From NCBI GenBank assembly GCA_946539475.1, contig CAMNHM010000087.1:1-11428 (forward strand): 11,428 nucleotides of DNA, read 5' to 3'. Source of the DNA: an uncultured Prevotellaceae bacterium. Its GTDB lineage: Bacteria > Bacteroidota > Bacteroidia > Bacteroidales > Bacteroidaceae. Within the stretch, counting starts at the first letter, position 1, and the number at the start of each line of letters is the position of its first letter. The notes below the pieces were generated by a model. That model saw nothing but the letters and a program-made list of their open reading frames with translations. It searched no databases and was not told the DNA's origin. A program made the position numbers and the translations under genes. Positions 1 to 6,366 of this stretch are shown piece after piece.

Positions 1-429
1 GTCATCACCGTCACCTCGACCAACACCGGGCGCCCGCAGACCATGGGCACCTTCAGCTTCCGCGTGCGCAAGCTGCCCGACCCCACACCCTACATCGACA
101 TCAAGGACGACCAGGGCAACCCGTCGCGATTCAAGGGCGGCAACATGTACAAGGCAAGCCTCGTGGCAGCTGGGTCGGTAGGCGCCGCCATCGACGACGG
201 CATCCTCGACATCGGCTTCCGGGTGATCTCCTTCGAGACGGTGTTCTTCGACAACATGGGTAACGCCAAGCCATTGGCCAGCGACGGACCAAACTTCTCG
301 TCGGCTCAGAAGGACCAGTTCAGGCGCCTCTCGCGTGGACGGCGCTTCTATATCTCGCGTGTCACGGCTGTCGGCCCCGACGGCATCGAGCGTACGCTGC
401 CTTCAGCAATGGAGATAAAGGTGCAGTAG
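1..429 (+). CDS. gldM: GldM/PorM C-terminal fragment, T9SS motor component
   Basis: This is the 3' end of a gene that starts left of the window; the frame is open from base 1 and stops at TAG 427-429. The 142 visible residues resemble the C-terminal periplasmic domain of GldM/PorM, with stretches such as FRVRKLPDPTPYID near the start and SSAQKDQFRRLSRGRRFYIS further on. In the known family, GldM/PorM has one inner-membrane helix and a long periplasmic shaft; with GldL/PorL it forms the proton-driven motor of type IX secretion and contacts the GldK/GldN ring under the outer membrane. Only the distal end is visible, so the membrane helix cannot be checked. The next gene, gldN, follows in the order usual for porK-L-M-N operons, which strongly supports the call. 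An internal ATG at 43 should not be taken as the start, because coding continues upstream of it. Confidence 0.9.
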   Translation, partial: VITVTSTNTGRPQTMGTFSFRVRKLPDPTPYIDIKDDQGNPSRFKGGNMYKASLVAAGSVGAAIDDGILDIGFRVISFETVFFDNMGNAKPLASDGPNFSSAQKDQFRRLSRGRRFYISRVTAVGPDGIERTLPSAMEIKVQ

Positions 430-446
430 GAGATGAGGAATGAGAT
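430..446 (+). repeat. Left arm of an imperfect inverted repeat in the gldM-gldN junction
   Basis: GAGATGAGGAATGAGAT matches the reverse complement of 541-557 at 15 of 17 positions. In RNA, 430-445 could pair with 542-557 over 16 bp including one G-U pair. The arm is itself made of the GA-rich heptamer family seen elsewhere in the window and covers the upstream-most gldN start codon (433). Confidence 0.7.
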
Positions 447-486
447 ATTAAAAAGTAACCACGATATGAAAGCAACAAGAAGCAAT

Positions 487-1557
487 ATGAGAATAGTGAC
501 GATGAGACGAGTAATGCTCTGCGCATTCTTCATTTCTCATTTCTCATTTCTCATCTCGACAGCAACGGCACAGCCTCGCGTCACCCGAGCACAGCAACAG
601 CAGCGCCAGCAACAGTCACAACAGCAGCAGGCGCAGCAGGCTGGCGTCACACAGCGCATGCAGATACAGTACCCCACGGCGCTCGACATGCCTGAGGATG
701 TCGTCTGGCGAAGGGATATCTATCGCGAGATTAACCTTAACGACGATGAGAATGCCGGACTCTACGATCCTGTGGAACCACAGGGACGCCGTCTGAATCT
801 CTTCACCTATGTCTTTAAGCTCGCCTTGAACGGATATATCCCCGTCTACGAGTATAACCTCGACGGCAACGAGGTGCTCGAGGAGTCGGCAAAGGTGAAG
901 ATGAAAGACCTGCTCGACAACTACCATATCATGTACGAGGAGCAGCAAGGCAAGCTGCGTGTCGACAACTCCGACATCCCCTCAGCTCAGGTAAAGCTCT
1001 ACTACCTGAAAGAGAGTGCCTATTTCAATCAGGCAAACTCCACCTTCCACATCAAGCCTATTGCCTTCTGCCCCGTGATGGTCAGTGAGGACGATTTCGG
1101 CGGCGATACGAAATACCCACTCTTCTGGGTGAAATACTCCGAGGTGGAACCGTATCTCAGCCGTCAGACGATAAAGACGAGCGACGTCAACGATGCCGCT
1201 CAGATGACACTCGACGACTATTTCACCTTGAATAAGTACAAGGGAAAGATCTACAAGACTGCCAACCGCCTGGGACGCACCCTCGCACAGGTAGCTGGCG
1301 ACGACAGCACGAAGTTCACCGCCGAGCAGCTGCGCATCGAGAAGGAGCTGGAGGCTTTCCGCCAGAACCTCTTCGGCGACAAGGCCCGCCGTGACTCCCT
1401 CGACAGCCTGGCCAACGTTGACCCGAAGGCTGCCAAGGCCGCAAAGGCCAAGCAGCCAAAGGAGAAAAGGGAGCGCGCCAGCAGCCGCCGTGAGCGCTCC
1501 GCCTCCACCAGCACCGCACAGCCTGCCCGCGTCTCCGTCCGCCGCGAGCGCCACTAG
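487..1557 (+). CDS. gldN: GldN/PorN, T9SS periplasmic ring component
   Basis: The product resembles GldN/PorN, which in the known family partners the lipoprotein GldK/PorK in the ring under the outer membrane and binds GldM. The core includes DVVWRRDIYREINLNDDENA and runs through LFTYVFKLALNGYIPVYEYN to about three quarters of the chain. In-frame ATGs lie at 433, 466, 487 and 502. The 487 start is preferred because AAGAAG sits 4 bp upstream and gives a short basic n-region (RIVTMRR) before a hydrophobic core ending ISTATAQ. The longest form, from 433, would add 18 polar residues, and its AGGAG is only 1 bp from the ATG. A glutamine-rich linker follows the signal peptide. The last roughly 43 residues form a Lys/Arg/Ala/Ser-rich tail. 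The leader and signal sequence contain heptamer repeats. It is almost certainly co-transcribed with gldM. Family confidence is high; the exact start is uncertain. Confidence 0.9.
   Translation: MRIVTMRRVMLCAFFISHFSFLISTATAQPRVTRAQQQQRQQQSQQQQAQQAGVTQRMQIQYPTALDMPEDVVWRRDIYREINLNDDENAGLYDPVEPQGRRLNLFTYVFKLALNGYIPVYEYNLDGNEVLEESAKVKMKDLLDNYHIMYEEQQGKLRVDNSDIPSAQVKLYYLKESAYFNQANSTFHIKPIAFCPVMVSEDDFGGDTKYPLFWVKYSEVEPYLSRQTIKTSDVNDAAQMTLDDYFTLNKYKGKIYKTANRLGRTLAQVAGDDSTKFTAEQLRIEKELEAFRQNLFGDKARRDSLDSLANVDPKAAKAAKAKQPKEKRERASSRRERSASTSTAQPARVSVRRERH
531..557 (-). repeat. Heptamer repeat inside the gldN signal-peptide coding region
   Basis: After C531 come three perfect copies of ATTTCTC (532-538, 539-545, 546-552) and a variant ATCTC. 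On the minus strand this reads as GAGAAAT heptamers, the same family as the arrays at 1557-1640 and 6322-6362. Three heptamers equal seven codons, so the repeat encodes the ISHFSFLIS part of the hydrophobic signal core. Positions 541-557 form the right arm of the inverted repeat with 430-446. Confidence 0.8.
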
Positions 1558-1640
1558 AGAGTTAAGAGTTGAGAGATGAGAGATGAGAGTTGAGAGATGA
1601 GAGATGAGAGTTGAGAGATGAGAGTTGAGAGATGAGAGAT
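1557..1640 (+). repeat. GAGAGWT heptamer minisatellite, 12 units
   Basis: Exactly twelve 7-bp units run from the last base of the gldN stop codon to 1640. Ten are GAGAGAT or GAGAGTT exactly in register after the first two (GAGAGTT, AAGAGTT); there is no indel. Each GAGAGAT followed by G creates an ATG (1576, 1583, 1597, 1604, 1618, 1632, 1639). Only ATG 1632 is in frame with the downstream beta-barrel gene. The units also supply purine-rich GAGAG stretches that could act as a ribosome-binding site. The array fills the whole gldN-barrel gap. Confidence 0.95.
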
Positions 1641-2309
1641 GAAAGACCATCCACCCGTACCGTCTGTTGCGACCCTGTCGCAACAAAACGGCTACTGCTC
1701 ATCGCGATAGCCGTCATCATCTCCCATCTTGCATTCCTCGAGGCACAGGCGCAAGTGCGCTTCGGCGCCAAGGGCGGCTTCCAGCTGGCCAGCATGCAGT
1801 TCAACTCCGACGCCCTGCGATCCTCCAACCGCGTCGGATTCTTCATAGGCCCCACCGTGAAGTTCTCACTGCCCATCGTCGGACTGGGCGTCGACCTCGC
1901 TGCCCTCTACGACCAGCGCGACCTGCGCGTGCAGGACGAGACGTTCCGCCAGAAGAGCCTCATCCTACAAGGCAATGCACGCTTTGGGGCAGGGCTGGGC
2001 GACGTGATTGGCATCCACCTCCTCCTCGGACCACAGCTCAGCTTCAATGTCGGCGACGACATCATCCACTGGGTCAAGGATGGCGATGCCAAGCAGTTCT
2101 CGCTGCAGGAGACGATGTGCAGCTTCAACCTCGGCGTGGGCGTCACCTTCGCCAACCATTTCGAGGGCACCGTCACCTACAACATCCCCGTCAGCAAGAC
2201 GGCCGACTTCACCTGGCACCAGCTCTCCGACCAGCTGCTCGACGAGTCGTGGAACCATGCCAAGACGCGCACCAATGCCTGGAGCGTCTCCCTCAGCTAC
2301 TACTTTTAG
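1632..2309 (+). CDS. Outer-membrane beta-barrel protein (PorT-like family), downstream of gldN
   Basis: This 225-residue protein has the look of a small OMP_b-brl_2/PorT-type barrel. An N-terminal hydrophobic segment (RLLLIAIAVIISHLAFLEAQ) ends at a plausible AQA-Q cleavage point. Right after it come VRFGAKGGFQLASMQ and alternating Gly/aromatic beta strands, and the chain ends in SVSLSYYF with a terminal Phe, a usual signal for insertion by the Bam machinery. ATG 1632 is the only possible ATG start: a TGA in frame lies at 1626-1628 and the next in-frame Met is already in the mature part. This start falls inside the heptamer array, giving an unusual polar n-region of about 18 residues; a non-ATG start closer to the hydrophobic core cannot be excluded. 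It sits 74 bp after gldN, so an accessory role in the T9SS or envelope is plausible but unproven. PorT itself is a T9SS protein of this fold, but orthology is not shown here. Confidence 0.8.
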   Translation: MRDERPSTRTVCCDPVATKRLLLIAIAVIISHLAFLEAQAQVRFGAKGGFQLASMQFNSDALRSSNRVGFFIGPTVKFSLPIVGLGVDLAALYDQRDLRVQDETFRQKSLILQGNARFGAGLGDVIGIHLLLGPQLSFNVGDDIIHWVKDGDAKQFSLQETMCSFNLGVGVTFANHFEGTVTYNIPVSKTADFTWHQLSDQLLDESWNHAKTRTNAWSVSLSYYF

Positions 2310-2363
2310 AGGGGAGGGACAGGGGTCAGCGATTTATCCACACGAAGTCTTGCAGAACTCTTT

Positions 2364-5087
2364 TTATTGTGCTGCGCCAGTGGTGTAGAGGGTGATGCCG
2401 ACGTTGGTAGTGATAGCCTCTACTGCCGTCGACTCCTTACCCAGGATGATGTTCACCAGCGTAGCCACGTCAGCAATACTACTGAGGCCGTCGCCGTTCA
2501 CATCGGCGGTCTCAGTAGATTCTTTCTTCCCCAAGACCATGCTTACCAATGCGTCCACATCAGCCATGTCCGTCAGTCCGTCGCCGTCGACATCGGCCGA
2601 CGCTTCGGGCTGCTGCAGAGCGAAGTAGGCACGGCAGGCATTGACCGGAGTGCCGGCGACAGACGGATGGAGCAGCAGGTTGTTGCCGCCCAGGTAAAGC
2701 AGCGAGCGGTCGCCGCCGGCAAGGCCCACGGGGGCATAGGTGCCTACGAAGGTGAGCACTCCCCCGACGGCTACATCGTGGTTGCTGGCGGCGATGGTCA
2801 CGCCCTCGAACACAGGGCTTACGACGTTGTGCGCATCGTCGTCCACGTAGTCGACGGCCTTCTCCCACATAATAATATAAGGTGTGCCGGCCTGGAGCGT
2901 CTCCACGGCATCGCCGAACGTCAGGCTGAGCGTCGAGCCGCTGATGCAGGCCTCGGTCAGCGTCTTGGCAACGGCTCCGTCGAGCGGACTGCCGCTGAGC
3001 TTCACGTCGAACGGCAGGCAGAGGGTGTTCCAGGTGCCGTCCTTGTAGAGCGTGCGCCGGGCGAGCTTGACATCCGTCGTGCGCCCGTCGTTCTTCTTTA
3101 AAAGACTGGCGTTGCCAGTACCGACGTCGTCGATGACAAGGGTACTGATGGTCACGGCCTCAGTGCCCGCTATTTGTTTGCCGCTGCTGCGGTGCGTCCA
3201 GAGCGTGAGTGTATTGCTGCCGACACTAGAGGGGATGTAGTTGAAGGTCAGGTCAACCGTCTCGCCGGCCGGGATATATGCCGTCTGCCCCATGACGGCA
3301 CTGCCGTCGACGCGTAGCACGAGGTCGCCCGAATAGTCGCCCGTGCCGCCGGTGACGGTGGCGGTCACCGTCTGCTCAGCACCTGTGGAGGGTTCGCCGG
3401 CGACGGTGAAAGCGACGCTTGCGGGGGTGACGTTGGCCGGGATGGGCACGCCGACAGTCAGTTGGTCGCCGCTGATGGTGGCTGTCAGCTTGTAGGCATC
3501 GCCGTCGAAGCACTCCTGCCAGTCGCCGCTACCTGTGGGGCGGCTCATCACCTTGATATAATAGGTGCCGTCGGCCACCGTGCCGGGGATGCTGAGATGG
3601 GTAAGGGTGGCGCTGAGGTCTTTGTTCCATGCCAACGGCTGGTTCTCCTGACCGCCAAACGTCAGCACCACCTGACCGCTGCCGTCCACCATTTGCACGG
3701 TCACGTCGTATGCGCCGTCGCCATAGTTGTAGTTATAGACGTCATAATAGAGGCTGATGTCGGTGAAGGCGCCCGTCTCGCCGTCGCGGACGTAAGTCTT
3801 GCTGGCTTTGGCTCCGTCGGAATCGCCAAGCCGCAGTCCTTCCAGCGAGAGGCAGTAGTCGGCATTGCCGTCGACGGGCGGCTGTATGCCGATGACGGCG
3901 TCCTGCGAGAAGCTGAAGCCATCGAGCGACGACGAGCCGCCGATGCCCTGCTCGTCGGGATTCAGCACCGCGAGCTGGAAGTATCCGTCGCTGTTGCCGG
4001 CCCATCCCCAGTTGATGTGGAAGTAGTCGGCGGAGTCATACTTGTAGCCGTCGCAGACGAACGCATGCCCGCCGCCGGTGCTCTGTCCGCCGAGGGCCAC
4101 GGGCCGGCCGGCCACTAGCTCGCTGTAGATGAGGTCCACCCATGCCTCGTAGCTGTAGTTCTTGCGGTAGCAGTGCTGTATGCCGCCGTCGTAGCCGAAG
4201 CAGCGTGTCAGGGCATAGGGGAAGGTCTCGCTATAGGCCCCCGAGCCGCCGTTGCCGCTCAGCCCATATCTCATATGCAGCGCTGTGCCGCAGTAGAGCA
4301 TCAGCGTGGCCACGGCCTGCTGCTGTTCCTCCGTGCCGTCGAGATAGCGCTTGCCGCTGTCGGGGTTCACGGGCGTATAGTTGGCAATCATCTTGTCCCA
4401 CGCGAAGGTGGCGGCGTCGAGGTCGCCGACGGTCAGGCTGTACGTGTTGTTGGCCTTGTCCTTCGTCGTCGTGGTGTAGCCGCTCAGGGGCGCGCAGGCT
4501 GTCTGGGGCCATTGGTGATAGCACATCAGCTGTGCCATGGCGGTGGCGGCGCAGCCCGTCACCGTCCGCGTGCCGTCGATCGTCGGACAAAGGTCGTTGT
4601 ACGGCCTGCTCTGATTCCACTGAGTCTCTACGAGCGGCTCGATGGCCGTCATGGTGGTGCGGCGCGGCGCCAGCGACCTGGTGTACCCCTTACTCCCATT
4701 GCTCTGCAGCCACGCTATCTGGTCGGCATAGCCCTGCAGCCACGCACGCAGATTGTCGGGCAGGTCGTCGGGGTCGATGCTGCCGCTCTCGCCAAAGCCG
4801 AGGATGGGCATGGTCTGGTCGTCGTTGGAGACGATGACGAAGCCGCCGTTGTCGCTCACGTTGAACACGTAGAGGCCGCTCACCTGACCCGCCGACTTCA
4901 CCATCGGGAGCGTCTTCACGGCCGGGGCCGACCTCCTGCTGCTGTGGGTCGAGACGAACTGCCGTGCCTGCTCCAGCGCCTGTTCCTCTGTCACTTCATC
5001 GGCCAACGCACACATGCCGACGGCAGCGAGGAAGAGTGTCATCGCCGTCCTTGCCGTAAGTGTCGTTTTCTGCATGCTAACCATCAT
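2364..5087 (-). CDS. Secreted C10-family (streptopain/PrtT-like) cysteine protease with dockerin-like C-terminus
   Basis: A 907-residue exported protease. The signal peptide is carried by MQKTTLTARTAMTLFLAAVG from Met5 on. A Spi/C10 inhibitory prodomain follows (about 31-140, with SGLYVFNVSDNGGFVIVSND). The catalytic domain starts near LVETQWNQSRPYNDLCP; Cys179 in VTGCAATAMAQLMCYHQWP is the nucleophile and His341 in GGHAFVCDGY the general base, followed by FHINWGWAGNSDGYF as in streptopain (SpeB) and PrtT. The long C-terminal half holds beta-rich linker domains, then a module typical of Prevotella surface proteins (LYKDGTWNTLCLPFDV onward). Residues about 832-884 contain two dockerin-like loops, DVDGDGLTDMADVDALV and DVNGDGLSSIADVATLV. 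Only about 23 residues follow, without a recognisable T9SS C-terminal domain. Known relatives degrade host or dietary proteins; the substrate here is unknown. It is a single-gene unit, convergent with the barrel gene, with its own promoter. Confidence 0.92.
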   Translation of the reverse strand: MMVSMQKTTLTARTAMTLFLAAVGMCALADEVTEEQALEQARQFVSTHSSRRSAPAVKTLPMVKSAGQVSGLYVFNVSDNGGFVIVSNDDQTMPILGFGESGSIDPDDLPDNLRAWLQGYADQIAWLQSNGSKGYTRSLAPRRTTMTAIEPLVETQWNQSRPYNDLCPTIDGTRTVTGCAATAMAQLMCYHQWPQTACAPLSGYTTTTKDKANNTYSLTVGDLDAATFAWDKMIANYTPVNPDSGKRYLDGTEEQQQAVATLMLYCGTALHMRYGLSGNGGSGAYSETFPYALTRCFGYDGGIQHCYRKNYSYEAWVDLIYSELVAGRPVALGGQSTGGGHAFVCDGYKYDSADYFHINWGWAGNSDGYFQLAVLNPDEQGIGGSSSLDGFSFSQDAVIGIQPPVDGNADYCLSLEGLRLGDSDGAKASKTYVRDGETGAFTDISLYYDVYNYNYGDGAYDVTVQMVDGSGQVVLTFGGQENQPLAWNKDLSATLTHLSIPGTVADGTYYIKVMSRPTGSGDWQECFDGDAYKLTATISGDQLTVGVPIPANVTPASVAFTVAGEPSTGAEQTVTATVTGGTGDYSGDLVLRVDGSAVMGQTAYIPAGETVDLTFNYIPSSVGSNTLTLWTHRSSGKQIAGTEAVTISTLVIDDVGTGNASLLKKNDGRTTDVKLARRTLYKDGTWNTLCLPFDVKLSGSPLDGAVAKTLTEACISGSTLSLTFGDAVETLQAGTPYIIMWEKAVDYVDDDAHNVVSPVFEGVTIAASNHDVAVGGVLTFVGTYAPVGLAGGDRSLLYLGGNNLLLHPSVAGTPVNACRAYFALQQPEASADVDGDGLTDMADVDALVSMVLGKKESTETADVNGDGLSSIADVATLVNIILGKESTAVEAITTNVGITLYTTGAAQ

Positions 5088-5116
5088 TGCTGCTATTGTT
5101 CATCAATTCGTGGGCA

Positions 5117-5124
5117 CAAAGGTA
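5117..5124 (-). promoter_or_regulatory. Bacteroidales -7 box of the protease gene
   Basis: Read on the minus strand, these bases are TACCTTTG, a perfect match to the Bacteroidota primary-sigma -7 consensus TAnnTTTG. Transcription would begin near 5110, giving a leader of about 23 nt before ATG 5087. No clear TTTG -33 box is present. Instead GCGGAATT (5139-5146) lies 14 nt upstream of the box, at the same spacing as in the promoter at 7846. Confidence 0.6.
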
Positions 5125-5224
5125 AGCAAATTATTCGAAATTCCGCACAGTTAAGCCACTAAAGTTCCTGAACGAATCAAATGTCGAGGTACATGCTGCT
5201 TCACTCTATCTGAGAGGAGAAGGG

Positions 5225-5310
5225 TTGGCAGCGGCCGCTGACAATATCGTCACCGCCCGCTGCAAACATTGTCAGCGGCCGCTGACAACGATTGCAGCGC
5301 CCGCTGACAA
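5225..5310. repeat. Palindromic tandem array, four units, exact 22-bp period
   Basis: The core CCGCTG recurs at 5235, 5257, 5279 and 5301, exactly 22 bp apart. Unit 3 contains a perfect 20-bp palindrome, TTGTCAGCGGCCGCTGACAA (5269-5288). Unit 1 (5225-5244) is the same with one mismatch; units 2 and 4 are degenerate. Two NotI sites (GCGGCCGC, 5231 and 5275) fall in it. The array lies in the gap between the protease promoter and the 3' end of the beta-barrel gene. No coding potential is apparent and no flanking cas genes are visible. Confidence 0.9.
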
Positions 5311-5313
5311 ACT

Positions 5314-5330
5314 GAGAGATGCCATCTCTC
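5314..5330. repeat. Short perfect inverted repeat between the two arrays
   Basis: GAGAGATG (5314-5321) and CATCTCTC (5323-5330) are exact reverse complements around one central base. With such a tiny centre it is better described as a palindromic site than as a stable RNA hairpin. It sits between the palindromic array and the second 22-bp array. Confidence 0.65.
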
Positions 5331-5379
5331 TCCCTGTAAACAGGCACTTCTCTCCCTGTAAACAGGCACTTCTCTCCCT
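5327..5379. repeat. Second tandem array with 22-bp period
   Basis: Two identical 22-bp units (5327-5348 and 5349-5370) are followed by the first 9 bases of a third (5371-5379). Each full unit contains CCTGTAAACAGG, a stem-like CCTGT/ACAGG pair around AA. Its period equals that of the neighbouring palindromic array, and the cores (CCGCTGcAAACA versus CCCTGTAAACA) are similar, so the two may share an origin. It begins about 24 bp beyond the beta-barrel gene's stop codon and could lie in that transcript's 3' end, but no U-tract marks it as a terminator. Confidence 0.85.
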
Positions 5380-5402
5380 CGTTGCTCAGAGGAGGGAACG
5401 AG

Positions 5403-6293
5403 CTATAGATAGAGTCCGAAGGAGAGGGAGCGGAAGCGGACGCCACCGTCCTTGAGGACGTCGTCGTTGGAGTACTTCACGTAGAAGGGCACGTCGACGA
5501 TGCGCATGTTCAGCATCCAGTCGATGGTGACGGGTCGCTGCCGGATGTTCTTCTCCACGTGTTTCACCTTGTCGCCCAGGAACTTGTAGCGGGTCTTGAT
5601 CGAGGCATAGGTATTGAAGTTGAACACCGGGCCGAAGCCGATGGCGAAGCCTCCGCCGAAGTCGTGCTCATAGCGCAGCGTCGCGGTGAGCGAGAAGACC
5701 TTGATTCGCGAGAACTTGGGTTCGAACTCTAGCGGGAACTTCTCCACGGTGACGTCGCCACTGGGGCTTTTGGTGAAGAGCTGGTCGTCTGTGATGCGGT
5801 AGTTTCGCCAGTCGATGCCCAGGCCCAGCGACACTTTGTTGCGCTCACGCCGATCGAGGAAATGATCCCACTGCAGGATGGTGGCGAAGATCTCCCACGA
5901 CTTGAACACGGAGAAGTCCAGGCGCTCGTCGACATGCGTAGGACAGGTGAAGCCGATGCCGAAGTGGGCGCTGATTTCGTTGGTGTAGCGGCTGTAGCTC
6001 GCGGTATCGTTCTTTGCGCGTCCCACCTTCACCGAGGGGATGAGCTCCCAGTGGTCGCGGCTGATGTTGACATTGCTCTCGTAGTTGTTGTCAACCAGCC
6101 GGATGGTGTTCTGATAGCTGAAGTCTGGGTCGCCCTGCCGTCCGCTGACGATGACGCGCTGCAGCGAGTCATTGCTGACGATGGTCACCTTCTTCGGGTG
6201 GTTGATGACGAGGGTGTCGCTCTGCGCAGCTGCGCTGCCAAAGGATAAAAGTGAAACGGCAAATGCCAAACTCAACGGAATAATACGGTTCAT
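5403..6293 (-). CDS. Exported beta-barrel-like protein, last gene of the ECF sigma operon
   Basis: A 296-residue protein of unrecognised specific family. A clear signal peptide (MNRIIPLSLAFAVSLLSFGS, then AAAQ) is followed by a short N-terminal stretch (SDTLVINHPKKVTIVSNDSL). Many alternating strands come next, for example SAHFGIGFTCPTH, NKVSLGLGIDWRNYRI and FSLTATLRYEHDFGGGFAIG, ending in FRSLSFGLYL. The strand pattern and length suit a small outer-membrane barrel, perhaps of 8 to 12 strands; this is inferred from sequence texture only. It is separated from the upstream exported-protein gene by 73 bp that hold a GA-rich heptamer array, so it may be co-transcribed with the sigma operon or partly uncoupled from it. 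Its position suggests it is either the target or the sensor input of the sigma/anti-sigma pair. Start ATG 6293 is fixed by the signal peptide. Confidence 0.75.
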   Translation of the reverse strand: MNRIIPLSLAFAVSLLSFGSAAAQSDTLVINHPKKVTIVSNDSLQRVIVSGRQGDPDFSYQNTIRLVDNNYESNVNISRDHWELIPSVKVGRAKNDTASYSRYTNEISAHFGIGFTCPTHVDERLDFSVFKSWEIFATILQWDHFLDRRERNKVSLGLGIDWRNYRITDDQLFTKSPSGDVTVEKFPLEFEPKFSRIKVFSLTATLRYEHDFGGGFAIGFGPVFNFNTYASIKTRYKFLGDKVKHVEKNIRQRPVTIDWMLNMRIVDVPFYVKYSNDDVLKDGGVRFRSLSFGLYL

Positions 6294-6321
6294 GATGTTA
6301 TATTTTTAATCGTAAACAAAA

Positions 6322-6362
6322 GTCTCTCAACTCTAAACTCTCAACTCTAAACTCTCAACTCC
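6322..6362 (-). repeat. GA-rich heptamer array upstream of the beta-barrel gene
   Basis: On the minus strand there are five in-register heptamers (GAGAGTT, TAGAGTT, GAGAGTT, TAGAGTT, GAGAGAC) preceded by a 6-bp variant. It is the same family as the 12-unit array at 1557-1640 and is likewise purine-rich on the strand of the downstream gene, running from just past the stop of one gene toward the start of the next. About 28 AT-rich bases separate it from ATG 6293. Confidence 0.9.
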
Positions 6363-6366
6363 TAAC

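Larger units (their letters stand above)
5088..5402. other. 315-bp gene-free region between protease and beta-barrel genes
   Basis: No open frame here has a credible start or coding character; the small frames that cross it are made of the repeats. It holds the protease promoter (about 5110-5146), an unassigned AT-rich part (about 5147-5224), the palindromic 22-bp array, a palindromic site and the second 22-bp array. Both flanking genes read leftward, so the arrays lie downstream of the beta-barrel gene and upstream of the protease promoter. Confidence 0.8.

Noticed and set aside
430..557. Invertible promoter (inverton) between the two repeat arms
   Set aside because: The segment includes gldN start codons and part of its signal sequence, no promoter boxes are seen inside, and no recombinase gene is nearby; inversion would break the gene.
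2310..2363. Bidirectional terminator between the convergent genes
   Set aside because: Only a weak imperfect hairpin near AGTCTTGCAGAACT is seen, with a short T-run; not enough to call.
1667..2395. 242-codon plus-strand frame overlapping the beta-barrel gene
   Set aside because: It is Arg/Pro/His-rich out-of-frame translation of a GC-rich gene and runs past the stop into the protease 3' end.
3462..5162. Long plus-strand frames (218 and 329 codons) across the protease gene
   Set aside because: They are antisense to a complete protease with intact motifs; their products show no family features and arise from high GC.
5225..5379. CRISPR-like array
   Set aside because: The 22-bp period leaves no spacers of normal length, the units are palindromic or identical tandem copies, and no cas genes are visible.
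5201..5455. Small frames on both strands over the 22-bp arrays
   Set aside because: Their translations are just the repeats read as protein, and they overlap the end of the beta-barrel gene.
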